DNA of 64,000 nt from Rhizobium herbae (GTDB taxonomy: Bacteria > Pseudomonadota > Alphaproteobacteria > Rhizobiales > Rhizobiaceae). Below are positions 41,830 to 52,121 of the stretch, piece after piece. The notes beneath the pieces are model-generated. The model was not told where the DNA came from. It saw nothing but the letters and a program-made list of their open reading frames with translations, and did not search any database. Within the stretch, counting starts at the first letter, position 1. The number at the start of each line of letters is the position of its first letter. The position numbers and the translations under genes were made by a program. The DNA is taken from assembly GCF_017873135.1 (NCBI RefSeq), contig NZ_JAGGJV010000006.1, positions 1 through 64,000 of the forward strand, in the 5' to 3' direction.

Positions 41830-42828
41830 TTATTTGCAGTGTCCGGGCCCCTCCGACTGTTTCATACAGTCCGGCGAAGGGACAACGACAGCGTCTATAT
41901 CCGCGTTTGTTGGTAAAGGAATGGTTTCTTTCGACGCAGCTTGTTTGATCGGCTCGACCTTTTCGGCGGGGAGAACGGCTTGCCTTTGCCGCGAAACAGC
42001 TCGGGGCCGAACGACCTCCATCGCCGGCGGGGCATCGTCTCTCAGGTCGTTGCTCTTGGGGTAGATCGGGTTTCCGGTCCGGCCGAGCGTTGGCTCAACG
42101 CTCGGCGGTTCGCCGTAAGGGTTCCAGCCGGCGGCATTGAATGCGCCCCGGATCGTGTATCCGTACATCGTGCCCAGCAACTTCTCTTCGCTCGCATCCT
42201 CTTCACAGAGACGCAGGCGGACCTGGATCGTGCCTCTGTTCTGGAAGACCGTTCTTGCCTCCTCGGGCGAACGAACCTGCTGCCACGCATAGAGGCACGC
42301 ATCGTTTCCGCGGCCGTGGCCGTAGGCGTAGCTGAAGGGCCCGTAGTTGTTTTGCAGATACAGAGGTGACTGCCTGAGTGCGATGCCCGGAAACTCGCGG
42401 CGCATTTCCTTGGCGATGTCGCTGGCTCGAATGGAGGAATAGGCGAGCGATTTTTGCCCATCGAGCTGCGACCCGACCGGCCCGAACAATTGCACGCGCA
42501 GGACATTCTGGCCGGGTGTGGATGCGGATGTGAACAGGAATATATCCTGCTGGGTCGCGTTGCTGAAACGGCGTTCGACGATGTTGACGATTGCAGGCCC
42601 GCCGGGTGCCGGCAGGGCGAGCGCGGTTTCATCCGGAACGGTGGTTGCCGTATCGGACAGCCGCACGCCCTCGCGGCCAGCGCAACCCGCTAGGCCAAGC
42701 GATAGAATGATGCCGGCGAGCGAATATTGGAGCGTTGAGAGGCTCGGAAAAGGCAAATGGCCGCGGTCTGTTCCTTCGAAGAAAGATCGTGGTGAAGCGA
42801 ATTTTCGAATCAGGTTGGGCCAAGTCAT
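41830..42828 (-). CDS. bcsN: Cellulose biosynthesis lipoprotein BcsN
   Basis: This 332-residue protein has a lipobox LAGC at about 46-49 after a hydrophobic stretch, indicating a lipoprotein, and no known catalytic motif. The body (SQLDGQKSLAYSSIRASDI read as QLDGQKSLAYS, and AYGHGRGNDACLYAWQQV) fits the BcsN family of rhizobial type III cellulose operons. A start closer to the signal segment is possible because the first 30 residues are unusually polar. It lies 109 bases upstream of bcsA and is probably the first operon gene. Confidence 0.85.
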   Translation of the reverse strand: MTWPNLIRKFASPRSFFEGTDRGHLPFPSLSTLQYSLAGIILSLGLAGCAGREGVRLSDTATTVPDETALALPAPGGPAIVNIVERRFSNATQQDIFLFTSASTPGQNVLRVQLFGPVGSQLDGQKSLAYSSIRASDIAKEMRREFPGIALRQSPLYLQNNYGPFSYAYGHGRGNDACLYAWQQVRSPEEARTVFQNRGTIQVRLRLCEEDASEEKLLGTMYGYTIRGAFNAAGWNPYGEPPSVEPTLGRTGNPIYPKSNDLRDDAPPAMEVVRPRAVSRQRQAVLPAEKVEPIKQAASKETIPLPTNADIDAVVVPSPDCMKQSEGPGHCK

Positions 42829-42945
42829 CGCTCACTGATAAATCATGAGGTTGCTTTCGGGAATCCCCATTCATGAGGGGGCAGAATTGGGAGACGCCCA
42901 ATCGGTTGGCCGTTGCACTCAGTATGATGACAACAAGAGGCGGCC

Positions 42946-45030
42946 TTAGTTGAGGAAGACCCGCACGCTTGCAGCCCGGCCGGCCGCGTCGATGACTGTC
43001 AATGTGGAATAGCCGGCACCATCGGGTATCCATTGATTGACGCGCCGGCGCGATGTCTCCGCCAGCGGTTTTCCATTGGCAAGCCAGCGGAACGGCGCCC
43101 GCCCCCCTTGCAACTTGAGGACAAGCGGCATGGGCGTGCCAGCGGTATCGACGCCCAATTCCACGCGGGCGCCTTCTGGTGGGTAGACGATCTGCGGAGC
43201 TGCCTCGCGGACAGTCGCCGAGACGAGACCGCTTGAGGTCAGCGAAAAACGCCGCTGGCTGATCGGCAATTGCGATTGGGCGATACGCACTGCGCCGGCC
43301 GGGGCACGCGGCAGCGGCGTGATGGCGATACCGGATTTGGCAAAGCCCTCGAACAGGATCGGCGCGGCGGTTCCGTAGCCGGTCAGGCCCGGTACCGCGC
43401 CGTTGTCCGGACGGCCGACCCAGACGCCGAGGACATAACGGCCATCGAAACCGACCGACCACGCGTCGCGGTAGCCGTAGCTCGTTCCGGTCTTGTAGGC
43501 GATGCCGCGCTGAACGGCGCCGGCCGGCGGCAGCACCCCCGAGAGGATGTCGGCGACCTGCCACGTGGCGACCGGGTCGAGAAGCGGCTCGCTCTCGATG
43601 GCGCCAGCTTGCCCCTGGATGCCGTCGCCCAGTCGTACCGGCTTGCCGCGATTGGCAAGCGCTGCGTAGAGCTGCACGAGGTCTTTCAGATTGACACCCA
43701 GTCCGCCGAGGCCAATTGCAAGGCCGGGTGCCTCGTTCTGCGGCAGGATCGGCCTGACGTCGGCGCGACGGAAGCGCATCATCAGTCGGCTCGGGCCAAC
43801 GGAATCGAGCAGCCGGACGGCGGGAACGTTGAGCGACAGTTGCAGCGCCTGCCGGATGCTGACATCGCCCTGATAGGTCATGTCGAAATTGCGTGGGCGA
43901 TAGCCGAAGAAATCCGCCGGCCGATCCTCGATGATGGTTTCCTGCGAGACCAGCCCCTCTTCGAAGGCGAGGCCGTAGATGAAGGGTTTCAGCGTCGAGC
44001 CCGGCGATCTTGCAATGCGGGTCATGTCGATCCAGCCGGAGCGGCTGGCATCGAAATAATCGGCGGAACCGAGTTCGCCGACGATCTCGCCGGTGCGCGC
44101 GTCGGCCATGACCATGGCAATCGACACTTTCGGGCCAAGCCGGGCAGCGGCTTCCTTGGCGACCGTTTCGAGACCCGTTTGGATGGAGCGTCGCAGCGTC
44201 GTCTGATGCTGGGTGACTTTAGGCTCTTTTCTCAGCGCCGCTTCTGCGAGATGGGCTGCAAGGGCCGGCAGTTGTAGGCGACGGTGAGGAACTGCAAAGG
44301 AAGCGGCGCGCTCCGCCTCCCCTTCCCCGATAACGGCCGAAACCGCCATGCGTTCGAGTACACGCTGGCGCGCAGTTTCCGCCGTTTTCAGGTGCCGATC
44401 GGGACGCCGTTTTTCCGGCAATTGAGGAAGAGCGACAAGCAAGGCTGCCTCGGCAACGCTCAAGCGCCGGGGCTCCTTGCCGAAATAGGCAAGACTTGCG
44501 GCGCGGATGCCCTCGAGATTGCCGCCATAGGGCGCGTGCGTCAGGTAGAGGTCGAGGATTTCTGCCTTGCTCAGGCGACGTTCGATCTGGATGGCGCGCG
44601 CAAGCTGGCGGAGTTTGGCCGTAAAGGAGCGGCCTTCGCGCGGCTCGATCAGGCGCGCCACCTGCATCGACAGTGTGGACGCGCCGGACACGATCCGGCC
44701 GTGGGTTGCGAACTGCCAGGCGGCGCGCATGAGAGCCCAGGGATCGACACCTTTATGCTCCCAGAAACGCTGGTCCTCATAGGCAATCAGCATGCGGACG
44801 AATTGCGGATCGACATCCGCAGCCGTCGTCTGCAACCGCCAGCGGCCCTCGGGTGTCGCGAAGGCGCGCAAAAGCTGCCCATCCGCATCGAGAACTTCGG
44901 CGGATACGGTGCGCGCCGTGTCCAGCGGCGGCGGATAGGCACGGTCGGCTGCGTCAAGGCCGAACATCGCGGCCACGCACAAAAGCGCGGAGCCCAGCAA
45001 TGCGGCGCAGGATTTCCACCAGAGAGACAT
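42946..45030 (-). CDS. pbpC: Penicillin-binding protein 1C
   Basis: This 694-residue class A penicillin-binding protein has an N-terminal membrane anchor. The glycosyltransferase domain has Glu85 in AYEDQRFWEHKGVD. The transpeptidase domain has Ser345-x-x-Lys348 in GSTLKP, an SLN motif and KTG at 513-515. The C-terminal BiPBP-C beta-domain ends the protein. Pairing with an alpha-2-macroglobulin gene is the standard yfhM-pbpC arrangement. Its ATG overlaps the upstream gene's TAA as TAATG. Confidence 0.95.
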   Translation of the reverse strand: MSLWWKSCAALLGSALLCVAAMFGLDAADRAYPPPLDTARTVSAEVLDADGQLLRAFATPEGRWRLQTTAADVDPQFVRMLIAYEDQRFWEHKGVDPWALMRAAWQFATHGRIVSGASTLSMQVARLIEPREGRSFTAKLRQLARAIQIERRLSKAEILDLYLTHAPYGGNLEGIRAASLAYFGKEPRRLSVAEAALLVALPQLPEKRRPDRHLKTAETARQRVLERMAVSAVIGEGEAERAASFAVPHRRLQLPALAAHLAEAALRKEPKVTQHQTTLRRSIQTGLETVAKEAAARLGPKVSIAMVMADARTGEIVGELGSADYFDASRSGWIDMTRIARSPGSTLKPFIYGLAFEEGLVSQETIIEDRPADFFGYRPRNFDMTYQGDVSIRQALQLSLNVPAVRLLDSVGPSRLMMRFRRADVRPILPQNEAPGLAIGLGGLGVNLKDLVQLYAALANRGKPVRLGDGIQGQAGAIESEPLLDPVATWQVADILSGVLPPAGAVQRGIAYKTGTSYGYRDAWSVGFDGRYVLGVWVGRPDNGAVPGLTGYGTAAPILFEGFAKSGIAITPLPRAPAGAVRIAQSQLPISQRRFSLTSSGLVSATVREAAPQIVYPPEGARVELGVDTAGTPMPLVLKLQGGRAPFRWLANGKPLAETSRRRVNQWIPDGAGYSTLTVIDAAGRAASVRVFLN

Positions 45031-48000
45031 TATTCGACCGCCTGAACCTCCATGCGACCCACCGCGCTGCGCGCGGAGAATTGCGGCCGGTACATGTCCT
45101 CGACGCTTGCCGCCGGATGATCATAGGTGCCCGGCGTGACGGCGCGAACGACATAGGCGACCGTGATGGTGCGATTATCACCGGCCGACCGATCGAAAGC
45201 GGCGACGAAACGGTCGCTGCGGAACTCCGTATGCGCCGCCTCGACTTCGCCGATCCATTCGAAGTTCGACAGCTTGGCGCTATCGACCAGGGTCGGATTG
45301 TCGATTTCGAAACCGGCCGGCAGGAGGTCGGTGATCAGCACGCGCGACGGCCAACTGTTGCTCTCCGTGGCGTTGATGACGACCACATAGCGCTCGTTCT
45401 GCTTGGCCTCAGTGACATTGGCTTCCTCGCCGTCGAGCGTATAGTAGGTGCGCTGGATGCTGAAGCCGTTGCCGCCGGCGGGCAGCGGGAAAGCAGGTGC
45501 TGCGACGGTGGTCACCACGGCAGCCACCGGCTCGCTCGACCGGTTGGTGATCGTCACCGGCTGATCGAGGATTTCATCGCCGGTGAGACGAGCCGCGTAA
45601 CCGCCGCTGCGCGCCGTTCCATTGATGTCGAGCTTCAGATCCTGATCTCCGCCCTGGATGGCGCGGGCGGCAAGCAGCGTCCACATCTGCTCCTGCGTGC
45701 TTGTGTAGGACTGTTTTTCCCATTCGCGGGCAACGATCTTGGCAAGCTGCGGGATGATCGTCGGGACGGGACGGCTTTCAGCGGCCAACGTCAGCACGGC
45801 GGCATCGTCGCGCAGGGCCGAGCCGTAGTCGGAACGGTCAAGACTGATATTGGTCGCCGTCGTCGTCATCTGCAGGGCATCTTCGAAAATGCTCTGGGAA
45901 CGCTGCGCATCGCCGTAAAGGGCAAGTGCCGCGGCCAGATGACCCTTCGATAGCGGTGTCGGGAATTCGGAAAGCTTCGTGTCGGCATAGTAGCGCAGAT
46001 CGCTGATCGCAGCCTTGCGGTTACGGGCCAGCACATAGAGCGCGTAGGCGATTTCGTTACCCTGGCTCTTCATGTCGATGTCGTAGCTCAGCGCATTCTG
46101 CAGGTTGTCGAGCGCCTGCACCATGGCCTGATCGGGCACCTGATACTTCTGTTCGCGAGCCCGGGTCAGGAAGTCCGTGACATAGGCGTCGAGCCAGAGA
46201 TCGCCGGAGCCGGGGCTCCAGAGACCGAAGCTGCCTGTCGACGACTGATAGGACAGCACGCGGTAGATCGCTTCCTGCACGCGCTTCTGAACGTCGCCAT
46301 CCTCCGGCAGGCCGGATTGCTTGGCGAGTTCGCTGAGATAGAGCAGCGGCAGCGCCCGGCTGGTCGTCTGCTCGGCGCAGCCATAGGGGTAGCGGTCGAG
46401 CGACGTCAGAAGGGCTGGAATGTCGAAGGCGGCGGAGCGTGTCACGCTGATGCTGACGGCCGAACCCTGCAGCATGCTTTCGGCCAGCAGTTCGCCATCC
46501 ACCTTCAGGCTGGTATTCGGCTGGATGGTGATCGGGTGTCGTGTCGTCACCGGCAGGGCAGCGGGCCGCACCGGAACGGAAACGGATTGCTGCAGTGACA
46601 GGCCATCGGCGCTCGAAAGCTCGATCGAGATGGCGCCATCACCAGGATGAACGCCGGACAGCGGCAGGGTGAGGTCGAACTTACCACCCGGCTTGACGCT
46701 GAAGGTCTGCTCGGCTTCGGCAGCATCGATCACGACAGCGGAGCTGCTGGTGACCTTGAGATTGAGATCTCCTGCCGGACCGTCGGTATTGGCGATATCC
46801 AGCCGCAGTTCGGCCTTGTCTCCCGGCGCAAGGAATTGCGGCAGACTTGCCGTCACCACGACCGGATCGCGGATGATGACATCGGCGCTGGCATGGCCGA
46901 CGCCGGTTTTCGACCAGGCGACCGCCATGACGCGGGCGGTGCCGTTGAACTGCGGGATATCGAAACTGACGATCGCCTTGCCGCCGGCATCGAGCTGGAC
47001 CGGACCGGAGAAGAACGCCACCAGCTTTTCGGTCGGCGGATTGCCCTGAAGCGGCATCTGGCCGCCGTCGCCGCCGGTGCGCAGGCGTCCTGTCGCGCCG
47101 AGCGAGCCATCGATCAGGCGGCCGTAGAGGTCGCGGATTTCAAGGCCAAGCTGGCGTTGGCCGAAATACCAGCCATCCGGATCAGGCACTTCGTAGCGGG
47201 TCAGGTTGAGGATGCCGACATCGACGGCGGCGATCGTCACATAGGCTTCATCGCCAACCCCTGCCCCGGTGACCTCTACCGGAATATTCAGCGTTTGCCG
47301 CGGCAGCGTCTTTTCCGGCAGGTCGAGCTTGACGGAGAGCTTGCGGTCGGCCGGATCGACGGCCAGCCACTTGATGCCGATGGCCCGCATCGGCATGCGA
47401 CTTTCCTGGGCATCGCCCGGACGATAGAGCGTTGCCGTAACATAGGCGCCGCCGCCAAAATCGGCGGTGACCGGAATATCGATCTCGCCACCTTCGGCAG
47501 AAATAGTCGCGGTTTTCGTTCCGATCAGCTTTTCCGAGCCGATCGTCACCAGAACTTCGCCGGCAAAACGCGGCGAGATACGCAGCTTGGCTGTGTCGCC
47601 GAGTGCGTAGTTTTCCTTGTCGAGCGCGACCTCCAGTCCGTCAGGCGTTTCCGTCGAGGTGGTCGTCACATACCAGCCGGAATCGAATTCCACGCTGGAT
47701 GTCGGTCCATCGATATCGGACGTCTCGACTTCGAGCCTGTACCGGCCCCAGTCGGCCGAGAGCGAAATCTCGCCGCCATCCTTGGTGACGTCGAGCGTGC
47801 CGGTCGAGACCTGCTTGGTCGAAATTACCGGTTCGTATTTCCATGCGGTGCCGTCGCGGTACCACTGATAGTCCTGCTCGACACGCAGAAGCTTCCAGGT
47901 CAGGCCGGACTTGGCCTGCTTCTCGCCGCTCTGGTCGATGGCGATGACATGGAATTTGCCGACGGCGTTTTCTGCAAGGTCACCGGAAAATTCCGGCTTG

Positions 48001-50483
48001 ATGCCGATCATCGCGCCTTCCGGCTTGACCGGCAGGACGAGCGACCGTTCGACAGCCCGACCGCCGGCTTCCTGGACGCGCACGGTGATGTTGGCATTGA
48101 GCAGTTGCGTGGTCGATGGGGTTTCGGTCAGATCGACATCGAAGGTTGCCTTGCCGTCCTCGTCGAGTGGTTCGAGACCTTCCAGCGTCGTGCGGCTGTC
48201 TTCCGTCGCTTCCTCGTCGGCGAGGCCGAAGAAGTAACCCTTGAAGTCGGCGCTTTCGCGGGTCGGCTTCAGGCCAACCTCGCCTTCGAGCTCCAGCCCC
48301 GCGGCCGGCGCTCCATAGAGGAAGCGGCCGTCGATGGTGACGGGCGTCGGTTTGCCGATCTCGATCTGCTTGACGGTGCTCGCCATATCGAACTCGACCC
48401 GGTCGGGCACGAAGTCATCGACCTGGAACTGCTTCTCGCTGATCGCCGTGCCCTTGGGGTCGGTGTAGATCTGTACGGTCCAGGTGCCGCGCATGGCGTT
48501 CGGCTGCAGGGGAAGATCGAGCGCATATCCGCCGGCCAGCCCGCCGTCACTGACGACGCGGCGGTCTTCGACACCATCGGGGCGCATGAAGACGAAAGTC
48601 AGCGGCAGTTTTTCGATTGCGACCGACGCGCTGTCGCGGGCAAGGGCCGAGACGTGCACGGTTTCGCCGGCACGATAGATGCCGCGCTCGGTCCAGGTCA
48701 GCACATCTATGGCACCCGGCGCTGCGCGCCCGGTGACGCCGCGATCCGAAAGGTCGAAACCGGCGCGGGTAAGATCGAGGAAAACGAAATCGTCGGCGCT
48801 GCTCTTTGCGGTGATGACAGCCGGTGCCATCGCCGCGGTGCCGCGCAGCAGGCCGGCGTCAAATGTCACGCGCCCATCGGCATCGGTGGTCGCGGAACCA
48901 AGGATTTCGTTGTTCTTGGCAAGCAGCGTCAATTCGATGCCGGCGAGTTGCTTGGCGCTGGCGAGCGAGCGGGCGAAGACCGAGAGTCCGTCCGTGCCGG
49001 AATAGGTGGACAGGCCGATATCCGAAATGACGAACCATTGCGTCGCCTGGCTGTCCCACTCGTTGCTCGCTCCCGTTGCCGAGACAGCGGTCAGCACATA
49101 GACGCCGGGCTTGCGCTGAGGCAGGGCCTCATCGACAGGAAAGCTGGTCACCACTTCCTTGTTGAGGTCCGTCGAAATATCGATCGATCCCCGCCAGACC
49201 ATCTCGCCGTTTTCATCCTGGATGCGCTGGGCGCTGTAACCGTCGAGCTGCGTCAGGAACTGCGAGGTTGTCAGCAGCGAGGCGATGTTGCGGTCGCCGA
49301 TACGGTAGAGCTTCAGGTTGGCGCTGGCGGTGTTGACCGAGACGATCGGAATGCCGCGCCGCGCCGTTCCCGGCAGGACGAAGCTGTCGCCGGTGAAGCG
49401 TACCATCGCCGCGCGATCCGGGATAAAGACGTCGAGATTGACGTTGGTTTCCAGCGGCTCATCGACGGATGACGGGAGGCCGGAACGGAAGGCAAGCTTA
49501 TAGCGCTGGCCGTGGTTCAGGCCCTCGACGCAGATCTCGCTGCCCTTGGCTTCAAGCGCCTTGGGTGTGGCGCCATCGAGCAGGACGAACGGGGTGTAGT
49601 CGACGCCGGCCTTCACCAGCGGTTCGGAGAACTGCACGCAAACCCGCGGCGTGGCGCTGTCGGAATCGATCGTGTGTTCGGTGACGCGGAAGCCCTGCCG
49701 GGTTCTCAGATCCGTATAATCGGCGCGGACGGTTTTGGCTTCAACCAGTTCGAGGCTCGCCTTGAAAGCGCTCAACGCGGCGCGGAAATTTTCGGCGTTT
49801 TTAAGCGCCGTCGCCAGAACGGCCAAGGCATCGGCGCGTGACTGCGTGGTGCGGGTCAACTGGTACCCGTTGAGCGCGGCAAGTGCGGCCTGCGTGGCAA
49901 AATCGGTATTGCCATAGACCCGGTTGGCGGCCCGGGCCGCTTCGATCCACAGGGCGCCGTCATCCGGCGTGATCGACAGCGCGCCCTGGAAAGCTTTCAG
50001 CGCCGGTGCAACGTTGCCGGCTGCAAGTTCGCGATGGGCGGTGGCGAGAAGGCTATTGATCCCCTGCCCTTCCTGATCGCTTGTCAGCGCAAGATTATTC
50101 CTGGCGGTGCGGGCGTCCGCAACGAGTTGTTCGGTGATGAAGGACAGCGCCGGTGGCGCACCGATATCCGGCTCGTTCGATGCGGTGGCTTCGATGATCT
50201 TGCCAGCGACAGCGCCGTTGAACGTATTCAGCTTGTTATAGTCGGACTTGAGAAAGCACCACTTCACCTTCGGATTGTAGGTGAAGGCACGGCAGGAGGA
50301 ATCGGCAACGCAGACCTTCGCGCAGTCGGCGAGGGAAACATTCTGTTCCGTCCGCAGATCGAAGCCGAAATAATCGCCGTCCTGCGTCGTGACGGCATGC
50401 CGGCCCGTTTCCGCCGCATGGAGCGCGGGTGAAAATGCAAGGGCACCGAGAATGATCGCTGAAATCCGCATAAACGCGCGCAT
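45030..50483 (-). CDS. yfhM: Bacterial alpha-2-macroglobulin-like protein with PAN/apple domain
   Basis: This large secreted protease trap has 1817 residues. It has a signal peptide (cleavage near ALHAA), then a Cys-rich PAN/apple-like domain at about 30-95 (DCAKVCVADSSCRAFTYN). MG-type beta domains and a TED domain carrying the thioester motif PYGCAEQ (Cys1369-Gln1372) follow. The reactive thioester should crosslink attacking proteases, protecting the periplasm together with PbpC, which repairs peptidoglycan. The ATG at 50483 has GGAGG ten bases upstream. The protein is not a cell-wall enzyme itself. Confidence 0.93.
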   Translation of the reverse strand: MRAFMRISAIILGALAFSPALHAAETGRHAVTTQDGDYFGFDLRTEQNVSLADCAKVCVADSSCRAFTYNPKVKWCFLKSDYNKLNTFNGAVAGKIIEATASNEPDIGAPPALSFITEQLVADARTARNNLALTSDQEGQGINSLLATAHRELAAGNVAPALKAFQGALSITPDDGALWIEAARAANRVYGNTDFATQAALAALNGYQLTRTTQSRADALAVLATALKNAENFRAALSAFKASLELVEAKTVRADYTDLRTRQGFRVTEHTIDSDSATPRVCVQFSEPLVKAGVDYTPFVLLDGATPKALEAKGSEICVEGLNHGQRYKLAFRSGLPSSVDEPLETNVNLDVFIPDRAAMVRFTGDSFVLPGTARRGIPIVSVNTASANLKLYRIGDRNIASLLTTSQFLTQLDGYSAQRIQDENGEMVWRGSIDISTDLNKEVVTSFPVDEALPQRKPGVYVLTAVSATGASNEWDSQATQWFVISDIGLSTYSGTDGLSVFARSLASAKQLAGIELTLLAKNNEILGSATTDADGRVTFDAGLLRGTAAMAPAVITAKSSADDFVFLDLTRAGFDLSDRGVTGRAAPGAIDVLTWTERGIYRAGETVHVSALARDSASVAIEKLPLTFVFMRPDGVEDRRVVSDGGLAGGYALDLPLQPNAMRGTWTVQIYTDPKGTAISEKQFQVDDFVPDRVEFDMASTVKQIEIGKPTPVTIDGRFLYGAPAAGLELEGEVGLKPTRESADFKGYFFGLADEEATEDSRTTLEGLEPLDEDGKATFDVDLTETPSTTQLLNANITVRVQEAGGRAVERSLVLPVKPEGAMIGIKPEFSGDLAENAVGKFHVIAIDQSGEKQAKSGLTWKLLRVEQDYQWYRDGTAWKYEPVISTKQVSTGTLDVTKDGGEISLSADWGRYRLEVETSDIDGPTSSVEFDSGWYVTTTSTETPDGLEVALDKENYALGDTAKLRISPRFAGEVLVTIGSEKLIGTKTATISAEGGEIDIPVTADFGGGAYVTATLYRPGDAQESRMPMRAIGIKWLAVDPADRKLSVKLDLPEKTLPRQTLNIPVEVTGAGVGDEAYVTIAAVDVGILNLTRYEVPDPDGWYFGQRQLGLEIRDLYGRLIDGSLGATGRLRTGGDGGQMPLQGNPPTEKLVAFFSGPVQLDAGGKAIVSFDIPQFNGTARVMAVAWSKTGVGHASADVIIRDPVVVTASLPQFLAPGDKAELRLDIANTDGPAGDLNLKVTSSSAVVIDAAEAEQTFSVKPGGKFDLTLPLSGVHPGDGAISIELSSADGLSLQQSVSVPVRPAALPVTTRHPITIQPNTSLKVDGELLAESMLQGSAVSISVTRSAAFDIPALLTSLDRYPYGCAEQTTSRALPLLYLSELAKQSGLPEDGDVQKRVQEAIYRVLSYQSSTGSFGLWSPGSGDLWLDAYVTDFLTRAREQKYQVPDQAMVQALDNLQNALSYDIDMKSQGNEIAYALYVLARNRKAAISDLRYYADTKLSEFPTPLSKGHLAAALALYGDAQRSQSIFEDALQMTTTATNISLDRSDYGSALRDDAAVLTLAAESRPVPTIIPQLAKIVAREWEKQSYTSTQEQMWTLLAARAIQGGDQDLKLDINGTARSGGYAARLTGDEILDQPVTITNRSSEPVAAVVTTVAAPAFPLPAGGNGFSIQRTYYTLDGEEANVTEAKQNERYVVVINATESNSWPSRVLITDLLPAGFEIDNPTLVDSAKLSNFEWIGEVEAAHTEFRSDRFVAAFDRSAGDNRTITVAYVVRAVTPGTYDHPAASVEDMYRPQFSARSAVGRMEVQAVE

Positions 50484-50695
50484 AGACAAAAGTCCTCCCC
50501 AACGCTGCCGTTTTGACCAGTTTTACTCTTTAGCCTTGCCTTGAGTTTGTCAACCGAACACGGGCAGCGGCCGCTCTGTGACCACTGCCCTGGTTAACGG
50601 TTGAACGTTACGGTTTAATCGTTGCGTCGCAGATAAAACCGCCAAGCTGCCGTTTTTTCCAAAGGGAACCATCGGCGGCCTGAGCTTTGTGCCTG
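50484..50695. promoter_or_regulatory. Upstream region of the alpha-2-macroglobulin gene
   Basis: This 212-base gap contains no gene. It holds the promoter region of the yfhM-pbpC pair; a GGAGG site lies at about 50494-50498 on the minus strand. No clear -10/-35 pair was selected. Confidence 0.3.
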
Positions 50696-51865
50696 TCAGG
50701 ATTGGGAGACCTTGAGCTTCGGCCGGTGATCTCCGGCGATCGTCTCGCCGAAGGGACCTGTGTTGGCGCTGGCGGCATGAGTCCTGACCGGGTGGTTGAG
50801 CGGCAGGTTGGGCAGCACGAGTTCACCGAACTTGTAGGCTTCTTCCAGATGCGGATAGCCGGAGAAGATAAAAGTATCGATACCGATCTGCCGATACTCG
50901 TCGATGCGCGCCTTGACCTGGTCGGGATCGCCGACCAATGCCGTGCCTGCTCCGCCGCGAACGAGGCCGACACCGGCCCACAGGTTCGGGCTGATTTCCA
51001 GCTTGTCCTTGCTGCCGCCATGCAGCTTGCTCATCCGGCTCTGGCCGACGGAATCCATTCGCGAGAAGACCTTTTGCGCTGCGGCGATCGTGTCCTCGTC
51101 GACATATTTGATCAGCTCATCGGCCGCCGTCCAGGCTTCCTTGGCCGTCTCGCGGACAATGACGTGGAGACGGATGCCGAAGGTGACCTCGCGGCCTTCC
51201 GCCGCCGCCAGGGCTCTCACCTCGGCGATCTTCTTCTCGACGTCTTCCGGCGGTTCGCCCCAGGTCAGGTATTTGTCAATCGTGCGGGCGGCAACCTGCT
51301 GGCCGACCCCGGACGAGCCGCCGAAATAGAGCGGCGGATGCGGATCCTGAAACGGCTTGAACAGGAGTTTTGCGTCCTCGATGTCGAAGTGCTTGGTCTT
51401 CGTCGTCACATCCTCGCCGCGCAGCACCGCCTTGTAGATGTTGATGAACTCCTCGGTGACCTCATAACGCTCCTCATGGGAGTAGTGGATGCCGTCGCCC
51501 TTGTTCTCGATCGGGTCGCCGCCGGTGACGACATTGATGAGGAGACGGCCGTTGGAGATCCGGTCGAGCGTCGCGGTCATACGGGCGGCCAACGTCGGGC
51601 TCAGCAACCCGGGACGAACGGCAACGAGGAAACGCAGCTTCTCGGTGAGCGGTGCCAGCGCGGAGGCGACAATCCAGCTGTCTTCGCAGCTGCGGCCCGT
51701 TGGGATCAGGACGCCGTAATAGCCAAGCGTGTCGGCAGCCTGGGCAACCTGCTTCAAGTAGTTGAGGTCGACATTGCGGCCGCCGATGGACGTGCCGAGA
51801 TAGCGGCTGTCGCCATGGGTCGGCAGGAACCAGAGAACGTCGATCTTTTCCGGAACGGTGCTCAT
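50696..51865 (-). CDS. ssuD: FMNH2-dependent alkanesulfonate monooxygenase
   Basis: This 389-residue bacterial-luciferase-family flavoprotein desulfonates C1-C14 alkanesulfonates, yielding sulfite and aldehyde. Family stretches [25 protein letters not shown] and [13 protein letters not shown] are intact. It needs a reductase (SsuE) for FMNH2 and normally sits with ssuABC transporter genes, but none of these is in the window. The next gene is a probable FAD-binding oxidoreductase of another type. It is likely induced in sulfate limitation. Confidence 0.92.
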   Translation of the reverse strand: MSTVPEKIDVLWFLPTHGDSRYLGTSIGGRNVDLNYLKQVAQAADTLGYYGVLIPTGRSCEDSWIVASALAPLTEKLRFLVAVRPGLLSPTLAARMTATLDRISNGRLLINVVTGGDPIENKGDGIHYSHEERYEVTEEFINIYKAVLRGEDVTTKTKHFDIEDAKLLFKPFQDPHPPLYFGGSSGVGQQVAARTIDKYLTWGEPPEDVEKKIAEVRALAAAEGREVTFGIRLHVIVRETAKEAWTAADELIKYVDEDTIAAAQKVFSRMDSVGQSRMSKLHGGSKDKLEISPNLWAGVGLVRGGAGTALVGDPDQVKARIDEYRQIGIDTFIFSGYPHLEEAYKFGELVLPNLPLNHPVRTHAASANTGPFGETIAGDHRPKLKVSQS

Positions 51866-52121
51866 GGGGTGATTGTCTCCAGCGTGTACAAAATATGGAA
51901 TGGTTCGGCCCCAGTCTTTCCGGGAATGGCCGCGACTGCAAAATAATTATATCTATAAATTTAATCGGCTACGGAAAATCCGTTCGGATTGCATGACTTC
52001 TTGAGGCGTTACGCCCCGCAAAGCAGGACGCTTCGGTTCCGGCTATGGAATGAGGGCGAACGGCGGCGATCCCGGGCCGCAACGTCGGTGCCGTCTGGCG
52101 GGTTGATCCCGTGGACCGCTA
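51866..52121. other. Intergenic stretch upstream of ssuD
   Basis: This 256-base gap contains no supported gene. A short AT-rich tract at about 51940-51965 (aaaataattatatctataaa) is a promoter candidate for ssuD. Confidence 0.35.

Noticed and set aside
46647..49472. A 941-codon open frame on the plus strand
   Set aside because: It is antisense to the clear alpha-2-macroglobulin gene; long antisense frames are expected in GC-rich DNA and it has no family motif.
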